DNA of 33,118 bases from an uncultured Burkholderiales bacterium (lineage in GTDB: Bacteria; Pseudomonadota; Gammaproteobacteria; Burkholderiales; Burkholderiaceae_C), in NCBI GenBank assembly GCA_903892175.1, contig CAITHK010000139.1:1-33118 (forward strand), in the 5' to 3' direction. Every line of letters begins with the position of its first letter. Within the stretch, counting starts at the first letter, position 1. The position numbers were made by a program, and so were the translations under genes. A model generated the notes under the pieces. It did no database searches and was not told where the DNA came from. It was given only the letters and a program-made list of their open reading frames with translations. Positions 1 through 8,361 of this stretch are shown here, piece by piece.

Positions 1-160
1 CAACACGTCACCCAAAATTCAAATTTATGCTGAACCGGGTTTTTTGGTGCCAAATTCAGAATATTCTTATGTGAACTTTTTTTATCAATTATTTTGACTT
101 CTCTGATCCCGGCTTTGTCTAGAAGAGTGGCTGGCGCGGCGTGGGGGGTGTTGGAGGAGA

Positions 161-283
161 ATGATGATGAGTGATCAGCACAACACGGTAATGCTGCCGC
201 GCATTGAGAGCCGTATCTAGGTGATACGTGGCTTGCGCGTCATGCTGGATGTGGACCTGGCTGCGCTGTATGGGGTCGCAAAT
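161..283 (+). pseudogene. ORF6N-domain protein remnant (N-terminal part only, internal stop)
   Basis: Translation from ATG 161: MMMSDQHNTVMLPRIESRI*VIRGLRVMLDVDLAALYGVA. The IESRI(Y)VIRGxRVMLDxDLAxLYGV signature is typical of ORF6N N-termini. In-frame TAG at 218-220 sits where Tyr is normally found, and similarity stops after GVA. Confidence 0.6.
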
Positions 284-401
284 TGCGACCACCTCCTAAA
301 TCTGACCGCTCCACCGGTGCCGCCCATCAAAGGGAGGACGGCACCGTGAGCGCACTGCTAAAAGGCGGCGACGACCACCCCGGCGCAGACGACATTCTGG
401 T

Positions 402-602
402 GATGACCAAGAAGAAGCTGTTCGGCGCATTGACGATGCGATCAAGGACTTGGAAAAAACCAAGGAAGCGCTGCACAAGTCGGCCAACAATTAGCGTCTG
501 GCCAACGACAAGGCCGACGACTTGACGATCAAGAAGCTCACACGGGGCAACCCCACGATGGCGGCCAAGTTTGCAGAGTTGCCGGGGAACACCCCCGACT
601 GA
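402..602 (+). pseudogene. Remnant of the C-terminus of a DUF2130-like protein (internal stop)
   Basis: Frame from 402: [65 protein letters not shown]. In-frame TAG at 492-494; no intact upstream reading frame. Family recalled from memory. Confidence 0.42.
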
Positions 603-638
603 GACTGGGTAGCGGGCGCTGGAATTTGCGCTCAGTGC

Positions 639-1532
639 TCAATGCGCCCCAAGGTAACACTCCTCAGCCCGCTCCCCATCCGCCTCATCACCTTCTTCGC
701 TGCACAGCGCTGCAATCAGGGCAAGGTCTGCCACTTGGCCAGGTAGCAGCAATTCTTCATTCGTCCAACGTTTGACCAAGTGCCCATTGGCAACGCCACC
801 TGTGTGTGGGGCTTGGTAGGCGCGTCGGTGTTGCATGGTCGCGCCGCTGTTGGCGTTGGCAATGAAGCGGCTCTCGCCCAAGGCCCAAGGTTCAAAGTAG
901 GCGTTGGCCGCGGCGTCCACTTGGCGAAAGTAGCTGCGTGCGCCTTCGGCGTTGAGTTTTTTGCGCACGGTGCGCGTGATGTGGCCTTGCAAGTGGTCGA
1001 GCGCTGCGTCGTCCATCTGGCTGATGGTGGCCAGGTTCATGTCTTGCCCAGCTAGCGCGGGCGTGGCGGCCAACTCGGCGGGCAGCACTTGCACCATGGC
1101 TTTCACCACATCGCGGTGCGGTGCCACGGCGGTGGCGATGCCGCGTGTTTGTGGCTGAAAGGGGCAGCGAATTTCCACAAAGCGCGGCTTCACGGGGCCC
1201 GTGCAGCCATCGTGGTGGTAGTACTCGCCTTGGCTCAGTCGCCCTTTGCTAGAGCGTCCGCGCACATCGCGGTAGGCGGGGTGTTGGGTGTGCACATTCA
1301 GGCAGACCACGAGGCCCGTGGCATCGACCAATTGGTAAAAGGCTTCGCGCCATTGCGGCAAGAGCAGCTGGTCATGTAGGTAGTCGCTGGGTGCAGTTTG
1401 ACCTGCTTGGCCTTCAATGACCAACACAAAGGGCTTGGGCCGGCGCACGCGCCACAAGGCATTGGCAAATTCCAGCACCGAGGTGGTGGTGTCAGGGGGT
1501 GTGCCAGCGCTGTGGCCCGCAGTATGGGACAT
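639..1532 (-). CDS. Uncharacterised protein, possible Fe(II)/2-oxoglutarate (TauD/clavaminate synthase-like) oxygenase
   Basis: Intact 297-aa ORF. YYHHDGCTGPVKPRFVEIRCPFQ...RGIATAVAPHRDVV resembles the HxD segment of the TauD fold. FEPWALGESRFIANANSGATMQHRRAYQ resembles the distal-His region. Confidence 0.5.
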   Translation of the reverse strand: MSHTAGHSAGTPPDTTTSVLEFANALWRVRRPKPFVLVIEGQAGQTAPSDYLHDQLLLPQWREAFYQLVDATGLVVCLNVHTQHPAYRDVRGRSSKGRLSQGEYYHHDGCTGPVKPRFVEIRCPFQPQTRGIATAVAPHRDVVKAMVQVLPAELAATPALAGQDMNLATISQMDDAALDHLQGHITRTVRKKLNAEGARSYFRQVDAAANAYFEPWALGESRFIANANSGATMQHRRAYQAPHTGGVANGHLVKRWTNEELLLPGQVADLALIAALCSEEGDEADGERAEECYLGAH

Positions 1533-1642
1533 GGTGAAAAATGTTTGAGATCAGGTCCGAATAGGCTCGAACACCGCGCTGAGGACAGCACCAATTTTAG
1601 GACTTCGAGTGGGGTGTGTGGTCATTCATCTGATTGATCATA

Positions 1643-1671
1643 TTGGCTTTTACTGCTCATCAGAATACAAT
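1643..1671 (+). promoter_or_regulatory. Putative sigma70 promoter of the Phd/ParE-type TA operon
   Basis: TTGGCT (1643-1648), 17-bp spacer, TACAAT (1666-1671), upstream of AAGGAG SD and ATG 1709. Confidence 0.5.
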
Positions 1672-1673
1672 GC

Positions 1674-1685
1674 ACAGAATTCTGT
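1674..1685. promoter_or_regulatory. Perfect 12-bp palindrome ACAGAATTCTGT, candidate TA operator
   Basis: Self-complementary 12-mer 2 bp downstream of the putative -10 and upstream of the antitoxin gene. Confidence 0.45.
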
Positions 1686-1708
1686 AACCCCGGTTCAAGG
1701 AGTCTGCC

Positions 1709-2017
1709 ATGGGATTTACCTCCAGCGACGTTGTGCCCTTTACCCAAGCGCGCTCAAACCTGTCTGAACTGGCCGACCAAGTCAAAGCCGGCGCAGAGAA
1801 GATCATCACCAAGAACGGCGAGAGTTACGTCGCACTGATTGATGCCGACAGACTTGACTACTACCACCGGCTGGAACGCGAGCGCATTCACCTGCTGTTG
1901 ATCGAAGATGCCAAACGCGGTTTATCCGACATAGAGGCGGGTCGTACTTTTGAGGCCGACGGCGCCATTGGTCAAATTCAGCAACGTCGCAAGGCTGCGG
2001 TCGTAGTTCGTGACTGA
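1709..2017 (+). CDS. Type II toxin-antitoxin antitoxin, Phd/YefM family
   Basis: VVPFTQARSNLSELADQVKAGAEKIITKNGESYVALI is typical of Phd/YefM. Overlaps the downstream toxin ORF by 8 nt. Confidence 0.85.
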   Translation: MGFTSSDVVPFTQARSNLSELADQVKAGAEKIITKNGESYVALIDADRLDYYHRLERERIHLLLIEDAKRGLSDIEAGRTFEADGAIGQIQQRRKAAVVVRD

Positions 2018-2399
2018 CCAGCTGTTCAAGGTCGAACTGACCGGGAGTTTTTTAGAACGCTTAAAAGATATTGAAGTGTTCTTGGTGCAAGCGGACGCTG
2101 GGTTCGCTTTTGATGACTTGCTGGCAGATATTCGTACCATCGTCATTCCAAATCTGAAACGCTTTCCCCGCATGGGGCGGCCTTATTTGGCAAACCCGCC
2201 GCAGTCTGTCGAGGCATTGACCCAGCTGGCTGCGCTGCCTGCGGGAGCAGCAAACTCGCTGCGAGAGTATCAGCATGGCGACTACCTGATGCTGTATGTG
2301 GCCATGGACAACCGATCAACGGTATACCTTTTGAACATCCGGCACCACCGCCAACTCTCGTTTGATTTTGCGCGACTTTGGCCGTCATCTCGTGCGTGA
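2010..2399 (+). CDS. Type II toxin-antitoxin toxin, RelE/ParE-like
   Basis: 129 aa directly overlapping the antitoxin gene; C-terminal REYQHGDYLMLYVAMDNRSTVYLLNIRHHRQLSFDF fits the RelE/ParE fold pattern. Confidence 0.78.
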   Translation: MTDQLFKVELTGSFLERLKDIEVFLVQADAGFAFDDLLADIRTIVIPNLKRFPRMGRPYLANPPQSVEALTQLAALPAGAANSLREYQHGDYLMLYVAMDNRSTVYLLNIRHHRQLSFDFARLWPSSRA

Positions 2400-2435
2400 G
2401 CATGTTCTCGTGGTGGCCGCAACATCAAGCCGACT

Positions 2436-3029
2436 TCAAAGCCCCAGCGCTTCCCAAACCCGAAACGCCGCATACGCATCGTTGGCCGCATAGATGAGCT
2501 GCGACTCGGTCAAACGCAGGTTGGCCCAATTGCTGGTGGCTGCCTTTTTGGACTTTTGAAACCGCTGGTTGAACAGCACCGCCACCGCGCCTTTGACGCC
2601 CATTTCCTTGCGGTAACCCTGTGCCCGAAAAATCGTGTTCAGCTCCAAAACACCCGCTGGCTCGACACCCAATTTTTGGATGATGCGCTTGCGGTCATCG
2701 CCCAAACCAAAACCCGCTTTGGCAATGCCGCCCAGGGCCAGCAAGTCGGCAGCGACGGCGCGGCACTCGGGCTCGTGGAGTTGAAACACCCAAGCGCGTT
2801 CACCCGTTGAGAGTTGCAACACATGCGGCCCGTCAGAGGCCTCGCCCACTTTGAAGGTGGGTTTGGACTCGGTGTCAAAGCCCCAGGCGCGGGCCGACAC
2901 CAGTGCGTCATGCGCGAGTTGCGCCTGCTTGCCCGTTGTGACCAGAGTGATGCGGTCCAGACCCAGCCGCTCAAAAGGCGGGAGCAGGGCGATGGCTTCT
3001 TTGTCGGGGGTGTCGAGGCGCTGGTTCAC
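2436..3029 (-). CDS. 3'-5' exonuclease domain protein (RNase D/WRN exonuclease-like)
   Basis: WGFDTESKPTFKVGEASDGPHVLQLSTGERAWVFQL (DxE motif) and QLIYAANDAYAAFRVWEAL. Confidence 0.82.
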   Translation of the reverse strand: MNQRLDTPDKEAIALLPPFERLGLDRITLVTTGKQAQLAHDALVSARAWGFDTESKPTFKVGEASDGPHVLQLSTGERAWVFQLHEPECRAVAADLLALGGIAKAGFGLGDDRKRIIQKLGVEPAGVLELNTIFRAQGYRKEMGVKGAVAVLFNQRFQKSKKAATSNWANLRLTESQLIYAANDAYAAFRVWEALGL

Positions 3030-3958
3030 GGGCGTGGCTTTTTCTTGGGCTTGTTTTTTTCAGTGCCGTCTTTGCGCACCGCACGTTCGGCATCGGCTTG
3101 TTTGCCCTCAGCCAACCATTGGGCAAACTCTCCGGGCGTCTCCAGCGTCACCCGACCCAGCGCGCCAGATCGGAAATCGTGGATCACGATGTCTGCGGCT
3201 TTGGCGGTGTTCACACGCCCACCGCTTTGCACCGCGCCGCGCTGGCGGCCAATTGCCTCTAGCAACTGTTCATCGCTGTGGCTGGGCACATCGTTGACCT
3301 TGTAGCGCGCATGCAGCGCCTGTGGGTAGTGAGGGATCAGGTAATTCAGCAGCTCCAGCGCCACTTCTTCTTCGTCGAAGGCGTTCACGCCAATCGCACC
3401 ACTGGCCGCCAGGTTGTAGCCGCTTTGCGCCACGATGATGCGTGGCCACAGCACGCCCGGCGTGTCGTACAAATAAAAATCGTCGGCCAGAGTGATGCGC
3501 TGCTCCAGCTTGGTCACACCGGCTTCGTCACCGGTCTTGGCCGCGCGTTTGCCTTTGAGCGTGTTGATCAAGGTGGATTTGCCCACGTTGGGAATGCCGC
3601 AAATCAACACCCGCATGGGCTTGACCATGCCGCCCCGGTTGGGCGCGAGTTGTTGGCAAGCGTCCACCAAGGCTTTGGCGGGCGAACTCATGCTGGTGTC
3701 TAGGCCAATCGCCTTGACGCCCGGCATGGCGTTGTAATGCGTCAACCACAAGTCGGTGCGTGCCGGGTCGGCCAGGTCTTGTTTGCTCAACACCTTGAGG
3801 GCGGGTTTGCCTTGGATCAGCTGGGCCAACATTGGGTTGGCGCTCGAGCCAGGCAAGCGCGCGTCGAGCATTTCAATGACCACGTCAATGTCTTTGATGC
3901 GTTCCCCAATCGCTTTGCGCGTGAGGTGCATGTGTCCCGGAAACCATTGAATCGCCAT
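3026..3958 (-). CDS. ylqF: Circularly permuted ribosome biogenesis GTPase, YlqF/RbgA family
   Basis: MAIQWFPGHMHLTRKAI N-terminus; SKQDLADP, CGIPNVGKSTLINTL and DTPGVLWP motifs. Start placed at MAIQW; the ORF is open to 3994. 4-nt overlap with the exonuclease gene. Confidence 0.9.
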   Translation of the reverse strand: MAIQWFPGHMHLTRKAIGERIKDIDVVIEMLDARLPGSSANPMLAQLIQGKPALKVLSKQDLADPARTDLWLTHYNAMPGVKAIGLDTSMSSPAKALVDACQQLAPNRGGMVKPMRVLICGIPNVGKSTLINTLKGKRAAKTGDEAGVTKLEQRITLADDFYLYDTPGVLWPRIIVAQSGYNLAASGAIGVNAFDEEEVALELLNYLIPHYPQALHARYKVNDVPSHSDEQLLEAIGRQRGAVQSGGRVNTAKAADIVIHDFRSGALGRVTLETPGEFAQWLAEGKQADAERAVRKDGTEKNKPKKKPRP

Positions 3959-4092
3959 AGAAAGTCGCTGCCGACTGAAAGTAAAAGATGCCATTGTCGG
4001 TCACGGCATGGAGAGCTTGCCGTGGACATGTCAGGGGTTGCTTTCATTGCTAGCAGTGCTTGCATATAATTCCAGCCATCAGGAAGACCCGC

Positions 4093-4350
4093 ATGAGCAC
4101 CTTGACCATCCGCAACATCGAACCAGCCATCAAAGACAAACTGCGCCATGCCGCTGCCGCGCACGGCCGATCGATGGAGGAAGAGGTTCGCACCATCTTG
4201 CGCAATGTGTTGACGCAACCTGCCGCCACCACGGGTTTGGGAAGCCGCATTCATGCCCGATTCGCCCTCATGGGCGGTGTGGAGTTGGCGCTGCCTGAGC
4301 GCCGTGACTTGCCCCGTGCTCAGGACTTCAAGACCGAGGCGTCGTCTTGA
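4093..4350 (+). CDS. Antitoxin, FitA-like ribbon-helix-helix protein
   Basis: MSTLTIRNIEPAIKDKLRHAAAAHGRSMEEEVRTILRNVL is FitA-like. Start set at 4093, downstream of TATAAT at 4065-4070. Confidence 0.85.
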   Translation: MSTLTIRNIEPAIKDKLRHAAAAHGRSMEEEVRTILRNVLTQPAATTGLGSRIHARFALMGGVELALPERRDLPRAQDFKTEASS

Positions 4351-4769
4351 TCGTTCTTGACACCAACGTGGTGTCTGAGCTGATGCGACCCGTGCCCGAA
4401 CCGGGTGTCTTGACTTGGATGAATGCACAAGCCACGCATGAGTTGTGGCTCAACAGTGTGGTGGTGTCTGAGCTGTTGTATGGCATTGCACGCTTGCCAG
4501 AGGGCGTGCGCAAGCGCCAATTGGCGCAGACGGTGTCTGCCATGTTGGACGAGGACTTCATGGGTCGCGTCTTGCCGTTCGATTTGGAGTCTGCGGTGAT
4601 CTATGCCGAGTTGGTGGCAACCCAAGAGCGCCAAGGCCATGCATTGCCAGCAGCAGACGCGCAAATAGCGGCCATCTGTCTGGCCCATGGTGCGGTGCTG
4701 GCCACGCGCAATGTCAAACACTTTGAGGGTTTAGGCCTCACGCTCTTGAACCCTTGGACAGCGGTTTAA
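4347..4769 (+). CDS. PIN-domain toxin, FitB/VapC family
   Basis: MIVLDTNVVSELMRP start, acidic PIN residues, HALPAADAQIAAICLAHGAVLATRNVKHFEGLGL. ATGA overlap with the antitoxin. Confidence 0.9.
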   Translation: MIVLDTNVVSELMRPVPEPGVLTWMNAQATHELWLNSVVVSELLYGIARLPEGVRKRQLAQTVSAMLDEDFMGRVLPFDLESAVIYAELVATQERQGHALPAADAQIAAICLAHGAVLATRNVKHFEGLGLTLLNPWTAV

Positions 4770-5482
4770 CGCAAGGCGCGCAAGCCCCTGTGCACGGCAT
4801 CGTCCAAGTCCACCGCTTGTTGGTGTTTGGCCTTGAGGTAGTGCTCGGTGTAGACATCCAAGTAGGCGTTCAAGGTGTCTGCGGCGTGCGTGTCTTGAGC
4901 CAATTCCAAGCACATGGCCCCCACCTCTGCGGTGCAAAAGTGGTCGTCGCGTTTGGAGCGACGCAGGGTGTAGCGTGAGAGGTGCTCAGGGCTCAGGCTG
5001 AGGATGGGCAGTTGGTTGAGGTAGGGGCTTTTGCGAAACATCTTGCAGGCTTCGGCCCAGGTGCCGTCGAGCAAGATGAACAGGGGGCGACGCCCATCGC
5101 TGTGAATCACCTGACTCACCACACGCTCGGGCCCCACAAACTCCGCCGGAAACACCACATAAGCCTGCCATTGCGGGTCAGCCAGTAGTTGCAGCAAGGC
5201 AGGGTCCACCTCGGTGCGGGCCCAGCCAAAGGCGAAGGTGTCGGGCACCACATCGGCAATCAGCCAGCCGGTGTTGCTGGGTTTGAGGGGTTCAATGTCG
5301 GCCATGAGCAGGCACATGCCGGCCGTGGTGGGCACGCTGTGGCGCAGCGCACACAGGCAGTGGCTGAGGATGAGACGGCAGCCCGCGCAGCGCTCGCCCT
5401 TGGAGCCGCCACGGGCCAAAAAGGGTTTGACGCTGCGCGCCAAGCGGGCGCTGCGCAAGCGCGAGACGGCGTGGGGTGGCAT
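4766..5482 (-). CDS. DTW-domain protein, predicted tRNA-uridine aminocarboxypropyltransferase
   Basis: RCAGCRLILSHCLC cysteine cluster and LLDGTWAEACKMFRKSPYL (DxTW motif). Start set at 5482 (MPPHAVSRL). Confidence 0.83.
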   Translation of the reverse strand: MPPHAVSRLRSARLARSVKPFLARGGSKGERCAGCRLILSHCLCALRHSVPTTAGMCLLMADIEPLKPSNTGWLIADVVPDTFAFGWARTEVDPALLQLLADPQWQAYVVFPAEFVGPERVVSQVIHSDGRRPLFILLDGTWAEACKMFRKSPYLNQLPILSLSPEHLSRYTLRRSKRDDHFCTAEVGAMCLELAQDTHAADTLNAYLDVYTEHYLKAKHQQAVDLDDAVHRGLRALR

Positions 5483-5493
5483 GGGCGACAGGA

Positions 5494-6723
5494 TCAGTCG
5501 CTCACATTGCATTCGTGCCGCAGCAAGGCCAGGGCATCGTGCAGCTTGTAGTCGTGGTCGCTCTCTAGCGTGGCCTGCGCCTCGTCCACAAAGCTGTGCC
5601 ACATGCGCAGGTAGTCGCTTTGGTGCTGCGCGGGGGCGTGCTCGGCAATGAACTGCTGGGCCAAGGCCGGGTTCAGGCCCGACTTGCGAATTTTGCGCAC
5701 CAGCGTGGCGGCGGTTTTTTTGGTAAACAAGGTCTTGCCTGGGCTGCCTGCGGCAATGCACAAGAACAAGGTCAGCAACGAGCTGTCGTCGCTGTGACCC
5801 GCCGTGGCTTTGTCCCATGCGGCAGAGGCTTGGCGGTCAAAGTGGTCCACCTCGGACAAACCGTCTTCCAGCCAAAAATAGCGTCCCACAAAAGCGGGCG
5901 TTTGCTTGAACAGTTTGTGGGGCGGGAGGGCAGCGTCCAAGATCTTGGGCCGGTCGGCTTGCACACTGGCAAGCAAGGCATCGACCGCCGACTTGTACGC
6001 CGCAGGCAGGGTCTTGGGGCCTGTGAGCGTGATGGCCTTCTTGGCACTGGATGAGCGCAAGCTGGTGACGATTTTTTGAAACGCCACCCAGTCGGGCCAT
6101 TGGGTTTGTCGGGTCGCAGCCGCGAGCAAGGCGGTGCGAATCACGGCCTCTGCGTCGCAACCGGCTTCTTCGAGGTCGTCAGCACTCAGGCCCATGGGCT
6201 CGGCCAACCAGATGGCGGCTTCCATCACATGGGCCACCTGTTGACGTTTGGCAAATTCCGCTTGGTAGTCGGCCAAGCTGCACAGCGACCATTTGGCCAA
6301 TTGGGGAATGTGTTTGTCGCTGAAGCCGCCGTGCTCGTTCATGCCAAAGTGGGTGTTTTGGGGCATCACGATGAGGGCTTTGAGCATGTCGGAAGCGGCT
6401 TTGGAGCGCGACATGAACGAATGCTCGCGCAAGGCCTGCGCCGCTTTGGCCAAGTCGCCGCCACTGAGCAGCTCCAGGTTCAGGCTCACCAGATTGACGA
6501 TGCGGTCTTTGGCCTTTTCAATCTCGGGGCGTAAAAATTCGCTGCCAAAGTAGCGCGCAATTTGGACCATGCCCTTGGGGGCATCGGTGGCGATGGCGTC
6601 GAGCCGGGGCTGGTCCAAGATGCCGTGTTGCACCCCAAAGACCAAGGCTTTTTCAAAAAACGCACGGCCATCGAACATCGCCACTTGGCTGGCAGCGCTG
6701 GGCGGGGTGGGGTGGGACATCAA
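5494..6723 (-). CDS. Conserved hypothetical protein, 409 aa
   Basis: Intact ORF in a tight operon. Overlaps the upstream gene by 4 nt and ends 11 nt before the DTW gene. No family recognised. Confidence 0.8.
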   Translation of the reverse strand: MMSHPTPPSAASQVAMFDGRAFFEKALVFGVQHGILDQPRLDAIATDAPKGMVQIARYFGSEFLRPEIEKAKDRIVNLVSLNLELLSGGDLAKAAQALREHSFMSRSKAASDMLKALIVMPQNTHFGMNEHGGFSDKHIPQLAKWSLCSLADYQAEFAKRQQVAHVMEAAIWLAEPMGLSADDLEEAGCDAEAVIRTALLAAATRQTQWPDWVAFQKIVTSLRSSSAKKAITLTGPKTLPAAYKSAVDALLASVQADRPKILDAALPPHKLFKQTPAFVGRYFWLEDGLSEVDHFDRQASAAWDKATAGHSDDSSLLTLFLCIAAGSPGKTLFTKKTAATLVRKIRKSGLNPALAQQFIAEHAPAQHQSDYLRMWHSFVDEAQATLESDHDYKLHDALALLRHECNVSD

Positions 6724-7466
6724 ATGGCCGATTCTTCGTCAGAGTCACGTGCCGCCGGGGTGGCTTTGCCACGGTCGGTGGCGCTGGTCTCGACCTTGCC
6801 GTCGTCCTCTTCAGAACCTTCTTCTTCAGACAGCCCGAGGTCATGGGCGCGGGCTTTGGCGCGCAGCACCAGCAGCATCTCAATGAACAAATCAGGCACT
6901 TTGTGGCGCAATATCCAAGCCAGTTGCATCCAGTCTTGGTCTGCCACCTCGTCTTCTTCCACCCGGGGGCGCACATAGGCAGATGCGATCAAAGCGCTTT
7001 CTGACAGCATGGCCCCATCGTCTTCCAAGATGTCAAAGGTGCCCGTGCGGGCAAACGATTCGATGCGGCCCCACTTTTCAGAGAAGTAGTCCGCCAGGGC
7101 TTCTGCGCCGCCTTCGAGGTCGCCAATGGCGTTCAAAAACTCCACCGTGTCTGCGTCTTCGCGAAAGATCACCGCGTTCATCATGCCGCGCAGGTGAGTC
7201 CGGGTCAGGTCTTTGTATTGTTTTTCAATCACCACGGCACGGGCGAACTGTTCGGGCGAGACCAACAAGTTGATGACCGACTCTTTGGAGTTGTCGTACT
7301 CGCGGATCACGGCCAAGATGTCTTTGGGCGGCAATTGCTCCAGCACCACCATCAGGGCTTGGTCGCCCTCGGTGTCGGCCAGCTCCACCAAAGCCGCTTC
7401 GGCGGCCACGATGTCGCCACTGGCGATCAAGCTTTGGGTTTTGGCAATCAGGGCAAGTGCGTTCAT
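6720..7466 (-). CDS. Conserved hypothetical protein, 248 aa, helical with acidic low-complexity tail
   Basis: Intact ORF, MNALALIAKTQSLIASGDIVAAEAALVELADTEGD start, SEEEGSEEDDG...DEESAI tail. Confidence 0.8.
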   Translation of the reverse strand: MNALALIAKTQSLIASGDIVAAEAALVELADTEGDQALMVVLEQLPPKDILAVIREYDNSKESVINLLVSPEQFARAVVIEKQYKDLTRTHLRGMMNAVIFREDADTVEFLNAIGDLEGGAEALADYFSEKWGRIESFARTGTFDILEDDGAMLSESALIASAYVRPRVEEDEVADQDWMQLAWILRHKVPDLFIEMLLVLRAKARAHDLGLSEEEGSEEDDGKVETSATDRGKATPAARDSDEESAI

Positions 7467-7484
7467 GGCGTGTGTCCTCAGGTT

Positions 7485-8036
7485 TTATTCTTTGCTGTCA
7501 AAGCCTTGTTCCACCATCCAGGCGTTGCCAGCTTCTTCGCGTTCGCGCGCTGCGCGTTCTTCCTCGTCCTCGGGGCCTGCATGCGCGCGCTCGGTGGCAT
7601 CGTCGTCGGCTTCAGTGCGGGCTGTCTGTGCGGTGGCCCCCATGGGTTTTTGGTGCATGTATTCCAGACCAGCGGCCACCGTCAAAAACCAGGCACCCGT
7701 GGGCTCGCTCAACGCGGTTTGCACGATGGGCTGTGCCCAGGGGGCGATGTGCAAGCTGTCAGACAGCTCGTCCCAGCTGAGCAGCTCGTCGGCGTCGCGG
7801 CTCAACAAGTGATCCATCATGGCCGGGGCGTTGAACTGAAACGCTTGGTGCAAGACCACCGCCACCATCTCGGGGTTGAGGTCCATCATTTGCAGCAAAA
7901 AGGTCATGGCCTGGCGTTTTTCAGCCAAGCGTTTGTGCAGCACGTGTTGTCCTTCTGAGTCAAAGCTCAAGTCATCCAATTCAGCTTGGTAGGCAGAGCG
8001 CAGCTCTTGAAAGAAGGGGGAAATATGCATGGTCAA
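7485..8036 (-). CDS. Conserved hypothetical protein, 183 aa, charged C-terminal tail
   Basis: Intact ORF sharing ATGA with the J-domain gene; tail TEADDDATERAHAGPEDEEERAAREREEAG. Confidence 0.78.
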   Translation of the reverse strand: MTMHISPFFQELRSAYQAELDDLSFDSEGQHVLHKRLAEKRQAMTFLLQMMDLNPEMVAVVLHQAFQFNAPAMMDHLLSRDADELLSWDELSDSLHIAPWAQPIVQTALSEPTGAWFLTVAAGLEYMHQKPMGATAQTARTEADDDATERAHAGPEDEEERAAREREEAGNAWMVEQGFDSKE

Positions 8037-8329
8037 GCCCGGTTGAGCAGTTGCTGAAAGTAGCTGTGCCAGATCTCGCGCGCTGTGTGTGCGGGGTCGT
8101 CCAGCAGGTTGCGGCGGCGGTTGTCGTCATAGGCTTGGCGTTTGGCTTCGTCTGATAGCACGTCGTAGGCCTCTTGCGCGGCCCGAAAGCGTGCGGGTGC
8201 GTCCTCGTCCGTGTTGCGGTCGGGGTGAAACTGCGAGGCTTTTTGGCGGAAGGCCTTTTTGATGTCAGCCAAGCTGGCATCGCTCTTGAGCCCGAGGGCG
8301 GCGTAATGCTCAGAGATGGGTTCAGACAT
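8033..8329 (-). CDS. Minimal J-domain (DnaJ-like) protein, 98 aa
   Basis: HYAALGLKSDASLADIKKAFRQKASQFHPDRNTDEDAPARFRAAQEAYDVLSDEAKRQAYD, with the HPD motif. Confidence 0.92.
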   Translation of the reverse strand: MSEPISEHYAALGLKSDASLADIKKAFRQKASQFHPDRNTDEDAPARFRAAQEAYDVLSDEAKRQAYDDNRRRNLLDDPAHTAREIWHSYFQQLLNRA

Positions 8330-8361
8330 GGGAATCAGACACGTGATTCAAAGAGCACGCT

